Positions 42,222 through 51,047 of a DNA stretch of 64,000 bases are shown here, one piece after another (the stretch's first letter is position 1; every line of letters begins with the position of its first letter). The notes below the pieces were generated by a model. That model searched no databases and had not been told where the DNA came from. It was given only the letters and a program-made list of their open reading frames with translations. This stretch comes from Streptomyces cinnabarinus (GTDB lineage: Bacteria > Actinomycetota > Actinomycetes > Streptomycetales > Streptomycetaceae): assembly GCF_027270315.1 (NCBI RefSeq), contig NZ_CP114413.1, forward strand, positions 2,542,001 through 2,606,000, in the 5' to 3' direction. The position numbers were made by a program, and so were the translations under genes.

Positions 42222-42256
42222 GAGGGCCCGTCCGGACAAGCTCCGGGCGGGCCCTC
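42222..42256 (+). terminator. Hairpin terminator after the esterase operon
   Basis: Arms of 15 bases (GAGGGCCCG and CCGGA blocks, one mismatch) close a 5-nt loop, 13 bp after the stop codon. Confidence 0.8.
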
Positions 42257-42259
42257 TTC

Positions 42260-42301
42260 GTGTCCGCGCGAAAGTCCGCTCGTGTCCGCGCGAAAGTCCG
42301 C
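42260..42301. repeat. Two perfect 20-bp direct repeats upstream of the ECF sigma gene
   Basis: GTGTCCGCGCGAAAGTCCGC occurs at 42260-42279 and 42282-42301, a period of 22 bp (two helix turns). A partial CGCGCAAAAAC follows. The location, 100 bp before the sigma gene, suggests binding sites for a regulator or a sigma-specific promoter region. Confidence 0.65.
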
Positions 42302-42400
42302 GCAAAAACGGAACTCGATCCCGCCGATCGGCGAAGGACAGGTGAACAACCCGAGCAAGCCCAAGCCTTCGAGGCGTTCAGACGGACGAAAGGAGCCCCG

Positions 42401-43024
42401 ATGACCGTCGCACCACCGGGCGTCGGCACCCGCGACGAGGATCGCGAGGAGAGTGATGCCCGCGTGATCGCACGGTCCCGGGACGAGCCCGAGCAGTTCG
42501 CCGCGCTCTACGACCGGTACGCCGACGCCGTGCACCGTTACGCGGCCCGGCGACTCGGTCCCGAGGCGGCGGAGGATCTGATGGCGGAGACCTTCATCAC
42601 CGCCTTCCAGCGGCGCCACACCTACGACCTGGGGCGGGACGACGCCCGCCCCTGGCTGTTCGGCATCGCCACCAACCTCGTGAGCCGGCACCGCCGGGCC
42701 GAGGCGCGCCGGTTCAAGGCGCTGGCGCGCGTGCCGGAGCCGGTCGAGCACGACGAACCGGTCGCGGACCGGGCGGTTTCCAGGGCCGGTGCCACGGGGG
42801 TGCGCCGGGAACTGGCAGCTGCGCTGGCCGGGCTGTCCGCCCGGCATCGCGATGTCGTGCTGCTGGTGGCCTGGGCCGGCCTCGACTACGAGGAGGCGGC
42901 CCAGGCCCTCGGCGTGCCCGTCGGCACGGTCAGATCGCGGCTGCACCGGGCTCGCAGCAGATTGCGCGAAGCACTGGGCGGATCCGATCCGACAGCTTTC
43001 CGAGAGGCAGACGCCCATGCGTGA
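42401..43024 (+). CDS. ECF-type RNA polymerase sigma factor
   Basis: The protein (207 aa) has sigma region 2 (FAALYDRYADAVHRYAARRLGPEAAEDLMAETFITAFQRR, with the -10 binding helix and DARPWLFGIATNLVSRHRR). Region 4 shows a helix-turn-helix (GLDYEEAAQALGVPVGTVRSRLHRARSRLREAL). AAAGGAG lies before the ATG. It overlaps the following CU044_5270-type gene by 8 bp. That family often accompanies ECF sigma factors and may act as anti-sigma. Twin 20-bp repeats lie upstream. Confidence 0.93.
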   Translation: MTVAPPGVGTRDEDREESDARVIARSRDEPEQFAALYDRYADAVHRYAARRLGPEAAEDLMAETFITAFQRRHTYDLGRDDARPWLFGIATNLVSRHRRAEARRFKALARVPEPVEHDEPVADRAVSRAGATGVRRELAAALAGLSARHRDVVLLVAWAGLDYEEAAQALGVPVGTVRSRLHRARSRLREALGGSDPTAFREADAHA

Positions 43025-44027
43025 CACCGATGAACTCCGCGCACTGCGGGACTTCGAGGCGGGGGCACCCCCGCTCGACGACGACACCCGGCACCGGGTG
43101 CGAGCACGACTGTTCCAGGCGATGAACGGGCCCGCTCCGGCCGCCGCACGGCCCCGTCGGCCGGTTCTGCGGATCGCTGTGACCGGGGTGGTCACCGCCG
43201 CGGTCGCCGCCGGGCTGCTGGTCGCCGTCCAGCACGACGACGGCTCGGGACCCGGCGCCACGGCCAGGAAGTCACCGTCGGCGAGCGCGCCCGCCATGCG
43301 GAACGTGAGCGCGCAGACGGTGCTCAACGGGGCCGCCGCGTACGAACGCGAGCACGAGCGGGTGGTCACCCCGCGTGACGACCAGTTCATCTACACCAAG
43401 GAGATCATCAAGGAGACCGAGCAGAAGAGCGGCGTCACCAAGAGCCATGTCGACGAGACCTGGCGGTCGGTGGACGGGTCCAAGGCGTCCTGGATCATGG
43501 AGATCGGCCACGGCTGGTGGTCGCCGCCGCTCAAGCCGGACGAGGGCCACTGGCCGCCGCAGGACTGGGGCACGCTCAAGGAGCTGCCCACCGATCCGGA
43601 GAAGCTGATCCTCGCGATCCAGGGCCAGGTCGGAGGGGGCGCTGACGCCCTGGAGGACCTCGGCGACCAGGACTGGTCGCACATCCACTTCAGCCTCGCC
43701 GGACTGCTCAAGCTGGTGCCGGTGATGCCGGAGGGGCTGCGCCCGGCGGCGTACGAGGCGCTCGGCATGGTGCCCGGGGTGAAGGTCGTGCCGAACCAGC
43801 GGGACGCCAAGGGGCGCACCGGCGTGGCCATCACCTACGACGACCCCACGCTCCCCGAGGGAGCGGTGGGCTTCGGCGGCTACTTCATCTTCGACCCGAG
43901 GACGTACGAGTTCCTCGGCTTCCGTGACACGCGGACCTCGGGGGACGGGGCGGCGATGAAGACGTACACCCAGCTCTCGTACCTCGACAGCTGGGCGGTC
44001 GTCGACAAGGCGAAGCAGCGGCCGTAG
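43017..44027 (+). CDS. CU044_5270-family membrane protein, putative anti-sigma partner
   Basis: The protein (336 aa) has a cytoplasmic N-terminus (DTDELRALRDFEAGAPPLDDDTRHRVRARLF), one transmembrane segment (about residues 50-70) and a large external domain. The pattern is that of CU044_5270 proteins, found next to ECF sigma factors. No zinc-binding anti-sigma motif (HxxxCxxC) is visible, so an anti-sigma role is inferred from topology and the 8-bp overlap with the sigma gene. It is convergent with the next gene with zero spacing. Confidence 0.85.
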   Translation: MRDTDELRALRDFEAGAPPLDDDTRHRVRARLFQAMNGPAPAAARPRRPVLRIAVTGVVTAAVAAGLLVAVQHDDGSGPGATARKSPSASAPAMRNVSAQTVLNGAAAYEREHERVVTPRDDQFIYTKEIIKETEQKSGVTKSHVDETWRSVDGSKASWIMEIGHGWWSPPLKPDEGHWPPQDWGTLKELPTDPEKLILAIQGQVGGGADALEDLGDQDWSHIHFSLAGLLKLVPVMPEGLRPAAYEALGMVPGVKVVPNQRDAKGRTGVAITYDDPTLPEGAVGFGGYFIFDPRTYEFLGFRDTRTSGDGAAMKTYTQLSYLDSWAVVDKAKQRP

Positions 44028-44747
44028 CTAGGACGCGGGGATTCTGAGGGTGGCCAGGACCGGGAGGTGGTCCGTGGCCACCCTCAGGTCTGTGTCCGTG
44101 ACGCCCGGGAGGCCGAGCGGGACTCCGCAGCCGATCACCTCGATGCCCTTGGTGGCGAAGATCGCGTCGATCCGGCTGTGCGGCTCGGTCCGTGTCCAGG
44201 TGTGCTCGCCGCCGTCGGGGGCCGTGGCCCAGCAGTCCCGGAGGGTGCCGGACAGCCGGGTGAAGGTGCGGCCGCCGGGGCGTTCGTTCAGGTCGCCGCC
44301 CGCGACGGCGTGGTCCACACCCATGCCGGCCAGGCGGTCCAGGAGCATTCCGGCCTGCTCGTGGCGCTCGTCCTTGTGGAGGCTGAGGTGACAGCTCAGG
44401 ACGCCCAGCCGGGCGTCGCCGAGCCGGACCACGGCGGTGGCGAAGCCGCGGCGGTGCTGTCCGGGAGTCAGCGGGAGGAGGACGTCCTCGGCGCGCTCGA
44501 CCTTGGTGCGCAGGTCGCAGAGGATCGCGGGGCCCGCGGCGGTGGCGCCGCCGGTGAGGATGACGAGGTCTGACGCCCGGGCCAGGCGGGCGAGTTTCTT
44601 GCGCCAGCGGAAGAAGCGGGGGGCTTCCTGGACGAGGACGAGGTCTGGTGCCGCGGCACGAATCACCTTGGCCAGGGCCGCGGTGTCGTCTCTCATCGAG
44701 CGGATGTTGTAGCTCAGGACTCGGACGGGGGCTGAACCGTCAGGCAT
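44028..44747 (-). CDS. Endonuclease/exonuclease/phosphatase-family protein
   Basis: The protein (239 aa) has the EEP fold motifs: VLSYNIRSMRDD with the metal-binding Asn, LVLVQEA with the Glu, SCHLSLHKDERHEQ, GGDLNERPG and TDHLPVLATL with the catalytic Asp-His pair. Substrate is not predictable: DNA repair, lipid or inositol phosphates are all known in the family. TACATT (44760-44755) lies 7 nt before the ATG, so the transcript is probably leaderless. Its stop adjoins the stop of the anti-sigma-like gene. Confidence 0.9.
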   Translation of the reverse strand: MPDGSAPVRVLSYNIRSMRDDTAALAKVIRAAAPDLVLVQEAPRFFRWRKKLARLARASDLVILTGGATAAGPAILCDLRTKVERAEDVLLPLTPGQHRRGFATAVVRLGDARLGVLSCHLSLHKDERHEQAGMLLDRLAGMGVDHAVAGGDLNERPGGRTFTRLSGTLRDCWATAPDGGEHTWTRTEPHSRIDAIFATKGIEVIGCGVPLGLPGVTDTDLRVATDHLPVLATLRIPAS

Positions 44748-44773
44748 GGCGATCAATGTACGCCCAATGGGCA

Positions 44774-44837
44774 GGGGCGCGAAGGTTGTGCGCGACTGCC
44801 GGATCGTCGTGGCTTGTCGCGCAGTTCCCCGCGCCCC
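44774..44837. repeat. Dispersed Streptomyces intergenic palindrome
   Basis: Two nested stems (outer GGGGCGCG/CGCGCCCC, inner TGCGCGAC/GTCGCGCA) form a large hairpin in the glkA-exonuclease gap. On the minus strand it reads like the GGGGCGCGGGGAACTGCGCG element that I recall as very common in Streptomyces intergenic regions. It probably also ends the glkA transcript. Confidence 0.6.
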
Positions 44838-44863
44838 TAAAGGTTGGAACACCTGCCCCTGGA

Positions 44864-45817
44864 TCACATGATCGGGTCGGGCTCCCTTGCCAGGTCCGCT
44901 GCCCCGACCAGGCCCGCCTCGTTGCCCAGCTGGGCCGCGATCACGTCGGCCACCGGGCGCCAGTTGCCGCCCACGAGCCAGCGCTTGTAGGACTTGCGGA
45001 TCGGGTCGAGGACCAGCTCGCCCTCGTCGGATAGGCCGCCGCCGACGATGAAGGCGGACGGGTCGAAGAGGGAGGCCAGGTCGGCGAGACCGGCACCGGC
45101 CCAGCGGGCCAGCTCACGGTAGGAGTCGACGGCGACGGGGCAGCCCTGGCGCGCGGCCATGGAGATGTGCTTGCCCTCGATGCCGTCGGGCGTGCCGTCG
45201 CCGAGGCCGAGCAGGACGTCGGCGAGCTCCGGGGTGGCGTTGGCGCGCTGCTTGGCGTACCGGACGAGGGCGCGGCCGGAGGCGTACTGCTCCCAGCAGC
45301 CCTGCGAGCCGCAGCCGCAGAGCAGGCCGTCCGGGACCATGCGGATGTGGCCGAACTCGGCGGCCACGCCGAAGTGGCCGCGGCGCAGCTTGTTGCCGAT
45401 GATGATGCCGCCGCCGAGGCCGGTGCCCAGGGTGATGCAGATGACGTTGCGGTGACCCTTTCCGGCGCCGAACTTGTACTCGCCCCAGGCCGCGGCGTTG
45501 GCGTCGTTCTCCACGACGACCGGGAGACCCACGCGGGCCTCGACCTTCTCCTTCAGCGGCTCCTGGCGCCAGTCGATGTTCGGAGCGAAGTAGACCGTCG
45601 AGCGCTGACGGTTGACGTATCCGGCCGCACCGATACCCACGCCGACGATCTCGTGCCCGGCGCGCGCACCCTCCACGGCGGAGGCGATGGCGTCCACGAT
45701 GCCCTCGGCCGTGCCCGGGGTCGGCACCTTGTGGGTCGAGAGGATGTTGCCTTCCTCGTCGACCACGCCGGCCGCAATCTTCGTGCCGCCGATGTCGACG
45801 CCGATGGTGAGTCCCAT
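44864..45817 (-). CDS. glkA: ROK-family glucokinase
   Basis: The protein (317 aa) phosphorylates glucose with ATP. It carries the phosphate-1 loop IGVDIGGTKIAAGVVD, the sugar-binding ENDANAAAWGEY, TLGTGLGGGII, EFGHIRMVPDG and the ROK zinc motif CGCGSQGCWEQYASG. It matches S. coelicolor GlkA (SCO2126) in length. In Streptomyces GlkA is central to carbon catabolite repression. Upstream is a DUF5304 gene that may share the transcript. Confidence 0.97.
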   Translation of the reverse strand: MGLTIGVDIGGTKIAAGVVDEEGNILSTHKVPTPGTAEGIVDAIASAVEGARAGHEIVGVGIGAAGYVNRQRSTVYFAPNIDWRQEPLKEKVEARVGLPVVVENDANAAAWGEYKFGAGKGHRNVICITLGTGLGGGIIIGNKLRRGHFGVAAEFGHIRMVPDGLLCGCGSQGCWEQYASGRALVRYAKQRANATPELADVLLGLGDGTPDGIEGKHISMAARQGCPVAVDSYRELARWAGAGLADLASLFDPSAFIVGGGLSDEGELVLDPIRKSYKRWLVGGNWRPVADVIAAQLGNEAGLVGAADLAREPDPIM

Positions 45818-45871
45818 GAATCCCTCAGTTTCGGTCGAGCCCCGCTATGGCCAACCGTACCCGAGGGGGCT

Positions 45872-46351
45872 TTAGTCCAAGTCGATGCGTTCACCGGGAC
45901 CGGGGTCGTCGCCCCGGTCGCGGCGCTCCTGGTCGTCCCCGGCGGTCCAGCGGCGCTCCTGGGCCTGGACGGCGGAGCGGTAGGCGGCGAGGAGTTCGTT
46001 GCCGGCCGCGGCCAGGTGGTCGAAGACGTCCGGGTTGCGCTCGATGACCGGCTCGACGGCGGCCTTGGCCTGCTGGACGACCTGCTTGACCACCTGCTGG
46101 GCGGCGGGTCCGGCGACCGCGCCGAGCAGCGGCGACTGGAGCGAGGACAGCTTGTCGCTGACCGCGTCGACGAGCTTGCGCAGTTCTTCGGCGGCCGAGC
46201 CCGGGGGCTGGCCGTACTGTTCGCGGCGGCGGGACCGCTCCGCCGCGAGATCCTCGGCGCACGCCGTCGCCCATGCGTCGGCGTCGGTGGCCCGTACCTC
46301 GTCGAGCGCCTCCTCACCGGGGGCGTCGGACGGCTGGAGCTCTTCGCTCAT
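45872..46351 (-). CDS. DUF5304 protein upstream of glkA
   Basis: The protein (159 aa) has an acidic N-terminus with the ADAWATACAEDLAAERSRRREQYG signature. A helical central part (LRKLVDAVSDKLSSLQSPLLGAVAGPAAQQVVKQVVQQAK) and a charged tail follow. I place it in DUF5304, an actinobacterial family of unknown function. In S. coelicolor the gene preceding glkA (SCO2127) has been linked to glkA expression and glucose uptake; whether this is the same gene cannot be proven here. It ends 54 bp before glkA. Confidence 0.82.
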   Translation of the reverse strand: MSEELQPSDAPGEEALDEVRATDADAWATACAEDLAAERSRRREQYGQPPGSAAEELRKLVDAVSDKLSSLQSPLLGAVAGPAAQQVVKQVVQQAKAAVEPVIERNPDVFDHLAAAGNELLAAYRSAVQAQERRWTAGDDQERRDRGDDPGPGERIDLD

Positions 46352-46408
46352 GACGGACTCCTGACTACGGTTCGTCCCTACGACGTTACCCGAACGGGCG
46401 TACCGGGT

Positions 46409-47569
46409 TCACCGGGTCCCGGGCCACAGACCCGGGTCGGGGGCGAACCGGATCCGCAGCTCCCCGTCGCGCAGCGCGGCCCCCTCGACGGTGCACCGGC
46501 GCAGCGCCGAGGGCAGCGGGACGATCCGGCGGAACGGCCCGGCGGTGACGACGAGTTCGTCCCCGCGCCGGACGAGGTCGAGGTCGTCGCGTATGGCGCC
46601 GGGCAGCGGAATGGTCCACACCAGCACACCGTCCTCGGCGAGGCTGTCGGTGACGGGCCACCCGACCGAGGAGGGCAGGCCGTTGACGGCGGGCCGCACC
46701 CCGAGCGCGGCCAGGTCGTCGGCGCCGCGCGGGTCGTGCCCGAGGTGCGGGACGACCTGGACGTCGTAGGACTCCCGCCACTCCTCCAGCGTCTTGCGCT
46801 GCTGGGCGACGAGTCCGGCGGGCCAGTCCTCCGGTACGGCGCGGTTGGCGATCAGGACGTCGGGGCGCAGTCCGCGCAGGGCGAGGGCGAGCGTGGCCGC
46901 GCGCACGGCGTCGGCTCCGGCGGGGCCGGGCTCGGCGACGAGCCGCACGGCGGTGTTCCGGTCGGCGACGACGGCTTCCACGGCGGCGAGCTCGACGTCC
47001 CAGCGGGCGGCGGTCTCGTACAGCCACTCCGCGGGCATGGGGACCCCGGCCAGCCGCCCGAGCACGGGCCGCAGCGCCCGCGCCGCCTGGCGCTCCGGTG
47101 GCAGCAGCCGCCGCAGATAGCGGCGCAGCTCCTCGGGGAGGGCGAGCAGGGCGAGCGCGTGCGGGGTGGCCGGAAGATCGACGACGAGCAGGTCGTGCAG
47201 CTCGGAGAGGGCGGCGTCGCGCAGGGCGCGCAGGAGCGTCAGCTCTTCGGCGCCCGGGAGCGGGGTGACCTCCTCGGGGTCGAGCCGGGAGGCGCCGAGC
47301 AGATCGAGGGCGGCGGTGGCGCGTTCCTGGAAGGCGGCGAGATCGTCGCGGAATCCGGCGGCGGCGTCGGGCCGCCAGACGGTGAGCCGCTCCCCGGCCA
47401 CCACGGGCGAGGCCCCGGTGACGGTACCGAGCACGGCTCCGAGGCTGTCACCCCGGTCGCCGCTCAGCAGCAGTACTCGCTCACCGTCACGCGCGGCGGC
47501 GAGCGCGGTGGCAGCGGCAACAGTCGTACGACCGCTGCCGCCGGGGCCCGTGATCAGGATGGTGCGCAT
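46409..47569 (-). CDS. ArsA-like ATPase with atypical P-loop
   Basis: The protein (386 aa) has the fold of the ArsA/GET3 family: an N-terminal P-loop (TILITGPGGSGRTTVAAATALAAARDGERVLLLSGD), a DLLVVDLPATPHALALLALPEEL segment equivalent to the DTAPTGH switch, and a C-terminal HSP20-like domain of ArsA type. Both lysines of the usual GKGGVGKT are replaced (Pro and Arg), so ATP hydrolysis may be weak or altered. TACCGT lies 8 nt before the ATG at 47569, suggesting a leaderless message. Substrate is unknown. Confidence 0.85.
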   Translation of the reverse strand: MRTILITGPGGSGRTTVAAATALAAARDGERVLLLSGDRGDSLGAVLGTVTGASPVVAGERLTVWRPDAAAGFRDDLAAFQERATAALDLLGASRLDPEEVTPLPGAEELTLLRALRDAALSELHDLLVVDLPATPHALALLALPEELRRYLRRLLPPERQAARALRPVLGRLAGVPMPAEWLYETAARWDVELAAVEAVVADRNTAVRLVAEPGPAGADAVRAATLALALRGLRPDVLIANRAVPEDWPAGLVAQQRKTLEEWRESYDVQVVPHLGHDPRGADDLAALGVRPAVNGLPSSVGWPVTDSLAEDGVLVWTIPLPGAIRDDLDLVRRGDELVVTAGPFRRIVPLPSALRRCTVEGAALRDGELRIRFAPDPGLWPGTR

Positions 47570-47598
47570 GAGGGTGAACGGTAGGGCACTGCCCACCG

Positions 47599-48042
47599 CT
47601 ACTTGGAACCCGACTCAACCCTCTTCTTCAACCCGGCCAGCGCCCGGTCGATGATGACCTTCTCGGCCTTGCGCTTGATCATCCCGAGCATAGGGATCTT
47701 GACGTCGACCGTCAGGACGTACGTGACCTCGGTCGAGCCGGAGCCGGCCGCCTTCAGAAGGTACGAGCCGTCCAGCGACCGCAGCATCTGGGACTTCACC
47801 AGGGTCCAGGACACCTCGTGCTCCCCGGTCCAGGTGTACGCGAGCACCTGGTCGTCCTTGATCGCCCCCGCGTCCATCACCAGGCGCACCTGCTCGGCGC
47901 GGCCCTGGCCGTCCGACGCCAGGACCTCGGCCTCCTTCACCTCGCCGGTCCAGTCCGGGTAGCGGGCGAAGTCGGCGATCACCCCCATGACGTCGGCCGG
48001 TGCCGCTTCGATCGTGATGCTCGAACTGGTGTGTTCCGCCAT
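47599..48042 (-). CDS. SRPBCC (START-like) family protein
   Basis: The protein (147 aa) shows the polyketide-cyclase/START fold: SSSITIEAAPADVMGVIADFARYPDWTGEVKEAEVL at the start and a C-terminal amphipathic helix (KAEKVIIDRALAGLKKRVE). Such proteins bind small hydrophobic ligands in a helix-grip cavity; no catalytic residues can be named. The ATG at 48042 has GGAGGAG about 8 nt upstream. It precedes the ArsA-like gene by 29 bp on the same strand. Confidence 0.88.
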   Translation of the reverse strand: MAEHTSSSITIEAAPADVMGVIADFARYPDWTGEVKEAEVLASDGQGRAEQVRLVMDAGAIKDDQVLAYTWTGEHEVSWTLVKSQMLRSLDGSYLLKAAGSGSTEVTYVLTVDVKIPMLGMIKRKAEKVIIDRALAGLKKRVESGSK

Positions 48043-48108
48043 CGCCGTGGCTCCTCCAGATGCGGGCCGGTAGGGCGTCCTCATGCGCACGTGTGTGCAG
48101 CGTGAAGG

Positions 48109-48924
48109 CTACCGCGCACCCGACCCGCCGAACTCCAGCGCCCATGGCTTCCCGCTCCCCGCGAAGTGTCCGACGTTCACGCACTCCGTCGAACCGATGC
48201 GCATCCGGCGCACCAGGGGCTGATGAACATGGCCGAAGAGCGAGTACCGGGGCCGGGTCCGGCGGATCGCCTCCAGCAGCGCCCGGCTGCCCCGCTCGAA
48301 GCGCCGCGCGACGGTGTCGTAGACCAGATCCGGCACCTCCGGCGGGATGTGGGTGCACAGCACGTCCACCTCGCCGACCGCCTCGACCTTCGCCGCGTAC
48401 TCCTCATCGCTGATCTCGTAGGGCGTGCGCATCGGCGTGCGCAGGCCGCCGCCGACGAAGCCGAAGGTCCAGCCGCCGATCTCCACCCGCTGCCCGTCCA
48501 GCACGGTGGTGCCGGGTCCGGCGTACTCCGGCCACAGTGGCGGCATGTCGACATTGCCGTAGGTCGCGTACGTCGGTGTCGGGAACGCCGCGAACAGCTC
48601 GGCGTACTGCTTGCGCACCGCCTTCTCGATGACCGCGCCGCGTTCCGCGCCGATGCCCGCCCACAGCCGGGCGCCGAACTCGCGCGCCTCCTCGTAGCGG
48701 CGGGCGGTGCGCAGTTCGACGATGCGGTCGGCGGCCTCGGCGCCGAACAGATCGGGAAAGATGCCGCGGGAGTGGTCGGCGTAGTCGAGGAAGAGGACCA
48801 GGTCACCCAGGCAGATCAGGGCGTCCGCGCCGTCCCCGGCTCTGGCCAGGTCACGGACGTTTCCGTGTACGTCGCTGACCACGTGCACGCGCGTCCTGCC
48901 GTTGCCGGCTGGTGTGGATGCCAT
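48109..48924 (-). CDS. Metallophosphoesterase
   Basis: The protein (271 aa) has the calcineurin-like dimetal motifs: DVHGN (near residue 18), LGDLVLF (GD-x), YGNVDMP (GN-D), CTHIPPE and GHVHQP. This layout fits serine/threonine phosphatases and small phosphodiesterases; the substrate is unknown. TACGCT lies 8 nt before the ATG at 48924, giving a leaderless transcript. It is divergent from the acyl-CoA ligase gene. Confidence 0.9.
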   Translation of the reverse strand: MASTPAGNGRTRVHVVSDVHGNVRDLARAGDGADALICLGDLVLFLDYADHSRGIFPDLFGAEAADRIVELRTARRYEEAREFGARLWAGIGAERGAVIEKAVRKQYAELFAAFPTPTYATYGNVDMPPLWPEYAGPGTTVLDGQRVEIGGWTFGFVGGGLRTPMRTPYEISDEEYAAKVEAVGEVDVLCTHIPPEVPDLVYDTVARRFERGSRALLEAIRRTRPRYSLFGHVHQPLVRRMRIGSTECVNVGHFAGSGKPWALEFGGSGAR

Positions 48925-49234
48925 GGCGATCAAGCGTAAGCCTGTGCGGCATGCGTGAACAGTGGCGGCCGGACCTGCGGTTACTGGCTAGTCGTCAAAC
49001 CGGTCGACTACTGTGCGCGCAGAAGCAGCCATCCATGCGGTACCGATCCGTGTGACGCAGCGAACATCTCGCCGGTCCCTCTGTCGAAGAAGCCATACCG
49101 GCGGGTAACGTCCGGGCAGTCCAGTCGTGCTCAGGATTTCAACCACCGAAATGCTGGGCACCAGCCCGAGCCGTGGACCGCACCGTCGCATCACACAATG
49201 TCGTGGCGCCGGCGCCCTATGAGGAGCAGCAGTC
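48925..49234. other. 310-bp divergent intergenic region
   Basis: It separates the phosphoesterase and acyl-CoA ligase genes. I see the phosphoesterase -10 (TACGCT) at its left edge and a 12-bp self-complementary GGCGCCGGCGCC just before the ligase ribosome site (about 49206-49217). No gene is supported. Confidence 0.6.
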
Positions 49235-51031
49235 TTGCGCGAGTTCAGCCTTCCGGCTTTGTACGAGGTCCCTGCCGACGGCAATCTGACCGACATCGTC
49301 CGCAGAAACGCCGCGCAGCATCCCGACGTCGCCGTCATCGCCCGCAAGGTGAACGGGGCCTGGCAGGACGTCACCGCCACCGCCTTCCTCGCCGAGGTGC
49401 GCACCGCCGCCAAGGGTCTCATCGCGGCCGGGGTGCAACCGGGCGACCGGATCGGGCTGATGTCCCGTACCCGCTACGAGTGGACCCTGCTGGACTTCGC
49501 GATCTGGTCCGCGGGCGCCATCACCGTACCGGTGTACGAGACCAGCTCCCCGGAGCAGGTGCAGTGGATCCTCGGTGACTCCGGCGCAACGGCGGTCCTG
49601 ACCGAGCTCGACGGCCACACCGCTGCGGTGGAGTCGGTGCGGGACCGGCTGCCCGCGCTCAAGCACGTCTGGCAGATCGACGGCGGCGGGCTGGAGGAGC
49701 TGGGCCGACTCGGACAGGACGTCAGCGACCAGGCGGTCGACGAGCGCAGCTCGCTGGCGAAGGCCGACGACCCGGCCACGATCGTCTACACCTCGGGCAC
49801 CACCGGCCGCCCCAAGGGCTGTGTGCTGACCCACCGCAACTTCTTCGCCGAGTGCGGCAACATCGTCGAGCGGCTGCGCCCGCTGTTCCGTACCGGCGAG
49901 TGCTCGGTGCTGCTGTTCCTGCCGCTGGCGCACGTCTTCGGGCGGCTGGTGCAGATCGCCCCGATGATCGCGCCGATCAAGCTGGGCTGTCTGCCGGACA
50001 TCAAGAACCTCACCGACGAGCTGGCCGAGTTCCGGCCCACGCTGATCCTCGGTGTGCCGCGGGTCTTCGAGAAGGTCTACAACTCCGCGCGCGCCAAGGC
50101 GCAGGCGGACGGCAAGGGCAAGATCTTCGACAAGGCGGCGGACACGGCCATCGCCTACAGCAAGGCGCTGGACACCCCCTCCGGCCCGTCGATCGGCCTG
50201 AAGATCAAGCACAAGGCGTTCGACAAGCTCGTCTACAGCAAGCTGCGCGCGGTCCTCGGCGGCCGGGGCGAGTACGCCATCTCCGGCGGCGCCCCGCTCG
50301 GTGAGCGCCTCGGTCACTTCTTCCGCGGTATCGGCTTCACGGTCCTGGAGGGCTACGGCCTGACCGAGACCTGCGCGGCCACCACGTTCAACCCCTGGGA
50401 CCGGCAGAAGATCGGCACGGTCGGTCAGCCGCTGCCGGGTTCGGTGGTGCGCATCGCCGACGACGGCGAGGTGCTGCTGCACGGCGACCACATCTTCCGG
50501 GAGTACTGGAACAACCCGGGCGCCACCGAGGAGGCGCTGGCCGACGGCTGGTTCCACTCGGGCGACATCGGCACCCTGGACGAGGACGGCTACCTCAGGA
50601 TCACCGGCCGCAAGAAGGAGATCCTGGTGACCGCGGGCGGCAAGAACGTCGCCCCGGCCGTGATCGAGGACCGGATCCGCGCGCACGCGCTGGTCGCCGA
50701 GTGCATGGTGGTCGGTGACGGGCGGCCGTTCGTGGGCGCGCTGGTCACCATCGACGAGGAGTTCCTGGGCCGCTGGGCCGCCGAGCACGGCAAGCCCGCG
50801 GATGCCACCGCGGCGTCGCTGCACGAGGACGCGGACCTGATGGCTGCCATCCAGTCGGCGATCGACGACGGCAACGCCGCGGTGTCCAAGGCGGAATCGG
50901 TGCGGAAGTTCCGCATTCTGTCCTCCCAGTTCTCGGAGGAGTCGGGCCACCTGACGCCGTCGCTGAAGCTCAAGCGGAACGTGGTGGCGAAGGACTTCGC
51001 GCAGGAGATCGAGGCGATCTACGCGAAGTGA
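49235..51031 (+). CDS. Long-chain fatty-acid-CoA ligase (FadD15-like AMP-dependent synthetase)
   Basis: This 598-aa enzyme activates fatty acids as acyl-AMP and then acyl-CoA. ANL superfamily motifs are in place: the P-loop IVYTSGTTGRPKGCVLTHRN (near residue 185), the YGLTETCAATTFNP motif, GWFHSGDIG and the hinge RITGRKKEILVTAGGKNVAP. The C-terminal Lys region is in LTPSLKLKRNVV. Length and the long insert fit actinobacterial FadD15. The TTG start has GAGGAG 8 nt upstream. It is convergent with the cholesterol-oxidase-like gene. Confidence 0.95.
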   Translation: MREFSLPALYEVPADGNLTDIVRRNAAQHPDVAVIARKVNGAWQDVTATAFLAEVRTAAKGLIAAGVQPGDRIGLMSRTRYEWTLLDFAIWSAGAITVPVYETSSPEQVQWILGDSGATAVLTELDGHTAAVESVRDRLPALKHVWQIDGGGLEELGRLGQDVSDQAVDERSSLAKADDPATIVYTSGTTGRPKGCVLTHRNFFAECGNIVERLRPLFRTGECSVLLFLPLAHVFGRLVQIAPMIAPIKLGCLPDIKNLTDELAEFRPTLILGVPRVFEKVYNSARAKAQADGKGKIFDKAADTAIAYSKALDTPSGPSIGLKIKHKAFDKLVYSKLRAVLGGRGEYAISGGAPLGERLGHFFRGIGFTVLEGYGLTETCAATTFNPWDRQKIGTVGQPLPGSVVRIADDGEVLLHGDHIFREYWNNPGATEEALADGWFHSGDIGTLDEDGYLRITGRKKEILVTAGGKNVAPAVIEDRIRAHALVAECMVVGDGRPFVGALVTIDEEFLGRWAAEHGKPADATAASLHEDADLMAAIQSAIDDGNAAVSKAESVRKFRILSSQFSEESGHLTPSLKLKRNVVAKDFAQEIEAIYAK

Positions 51032-51047
51032 CCTGACCGTTCGGTCG

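Noticed and set aside
45167..47584. An 800-codon plus-strand frame over glkA, DUF5304 and the ArsA-like gene
   Set aside because: The translation is Gly/Val/Asp-rich shadow sequence without domains.
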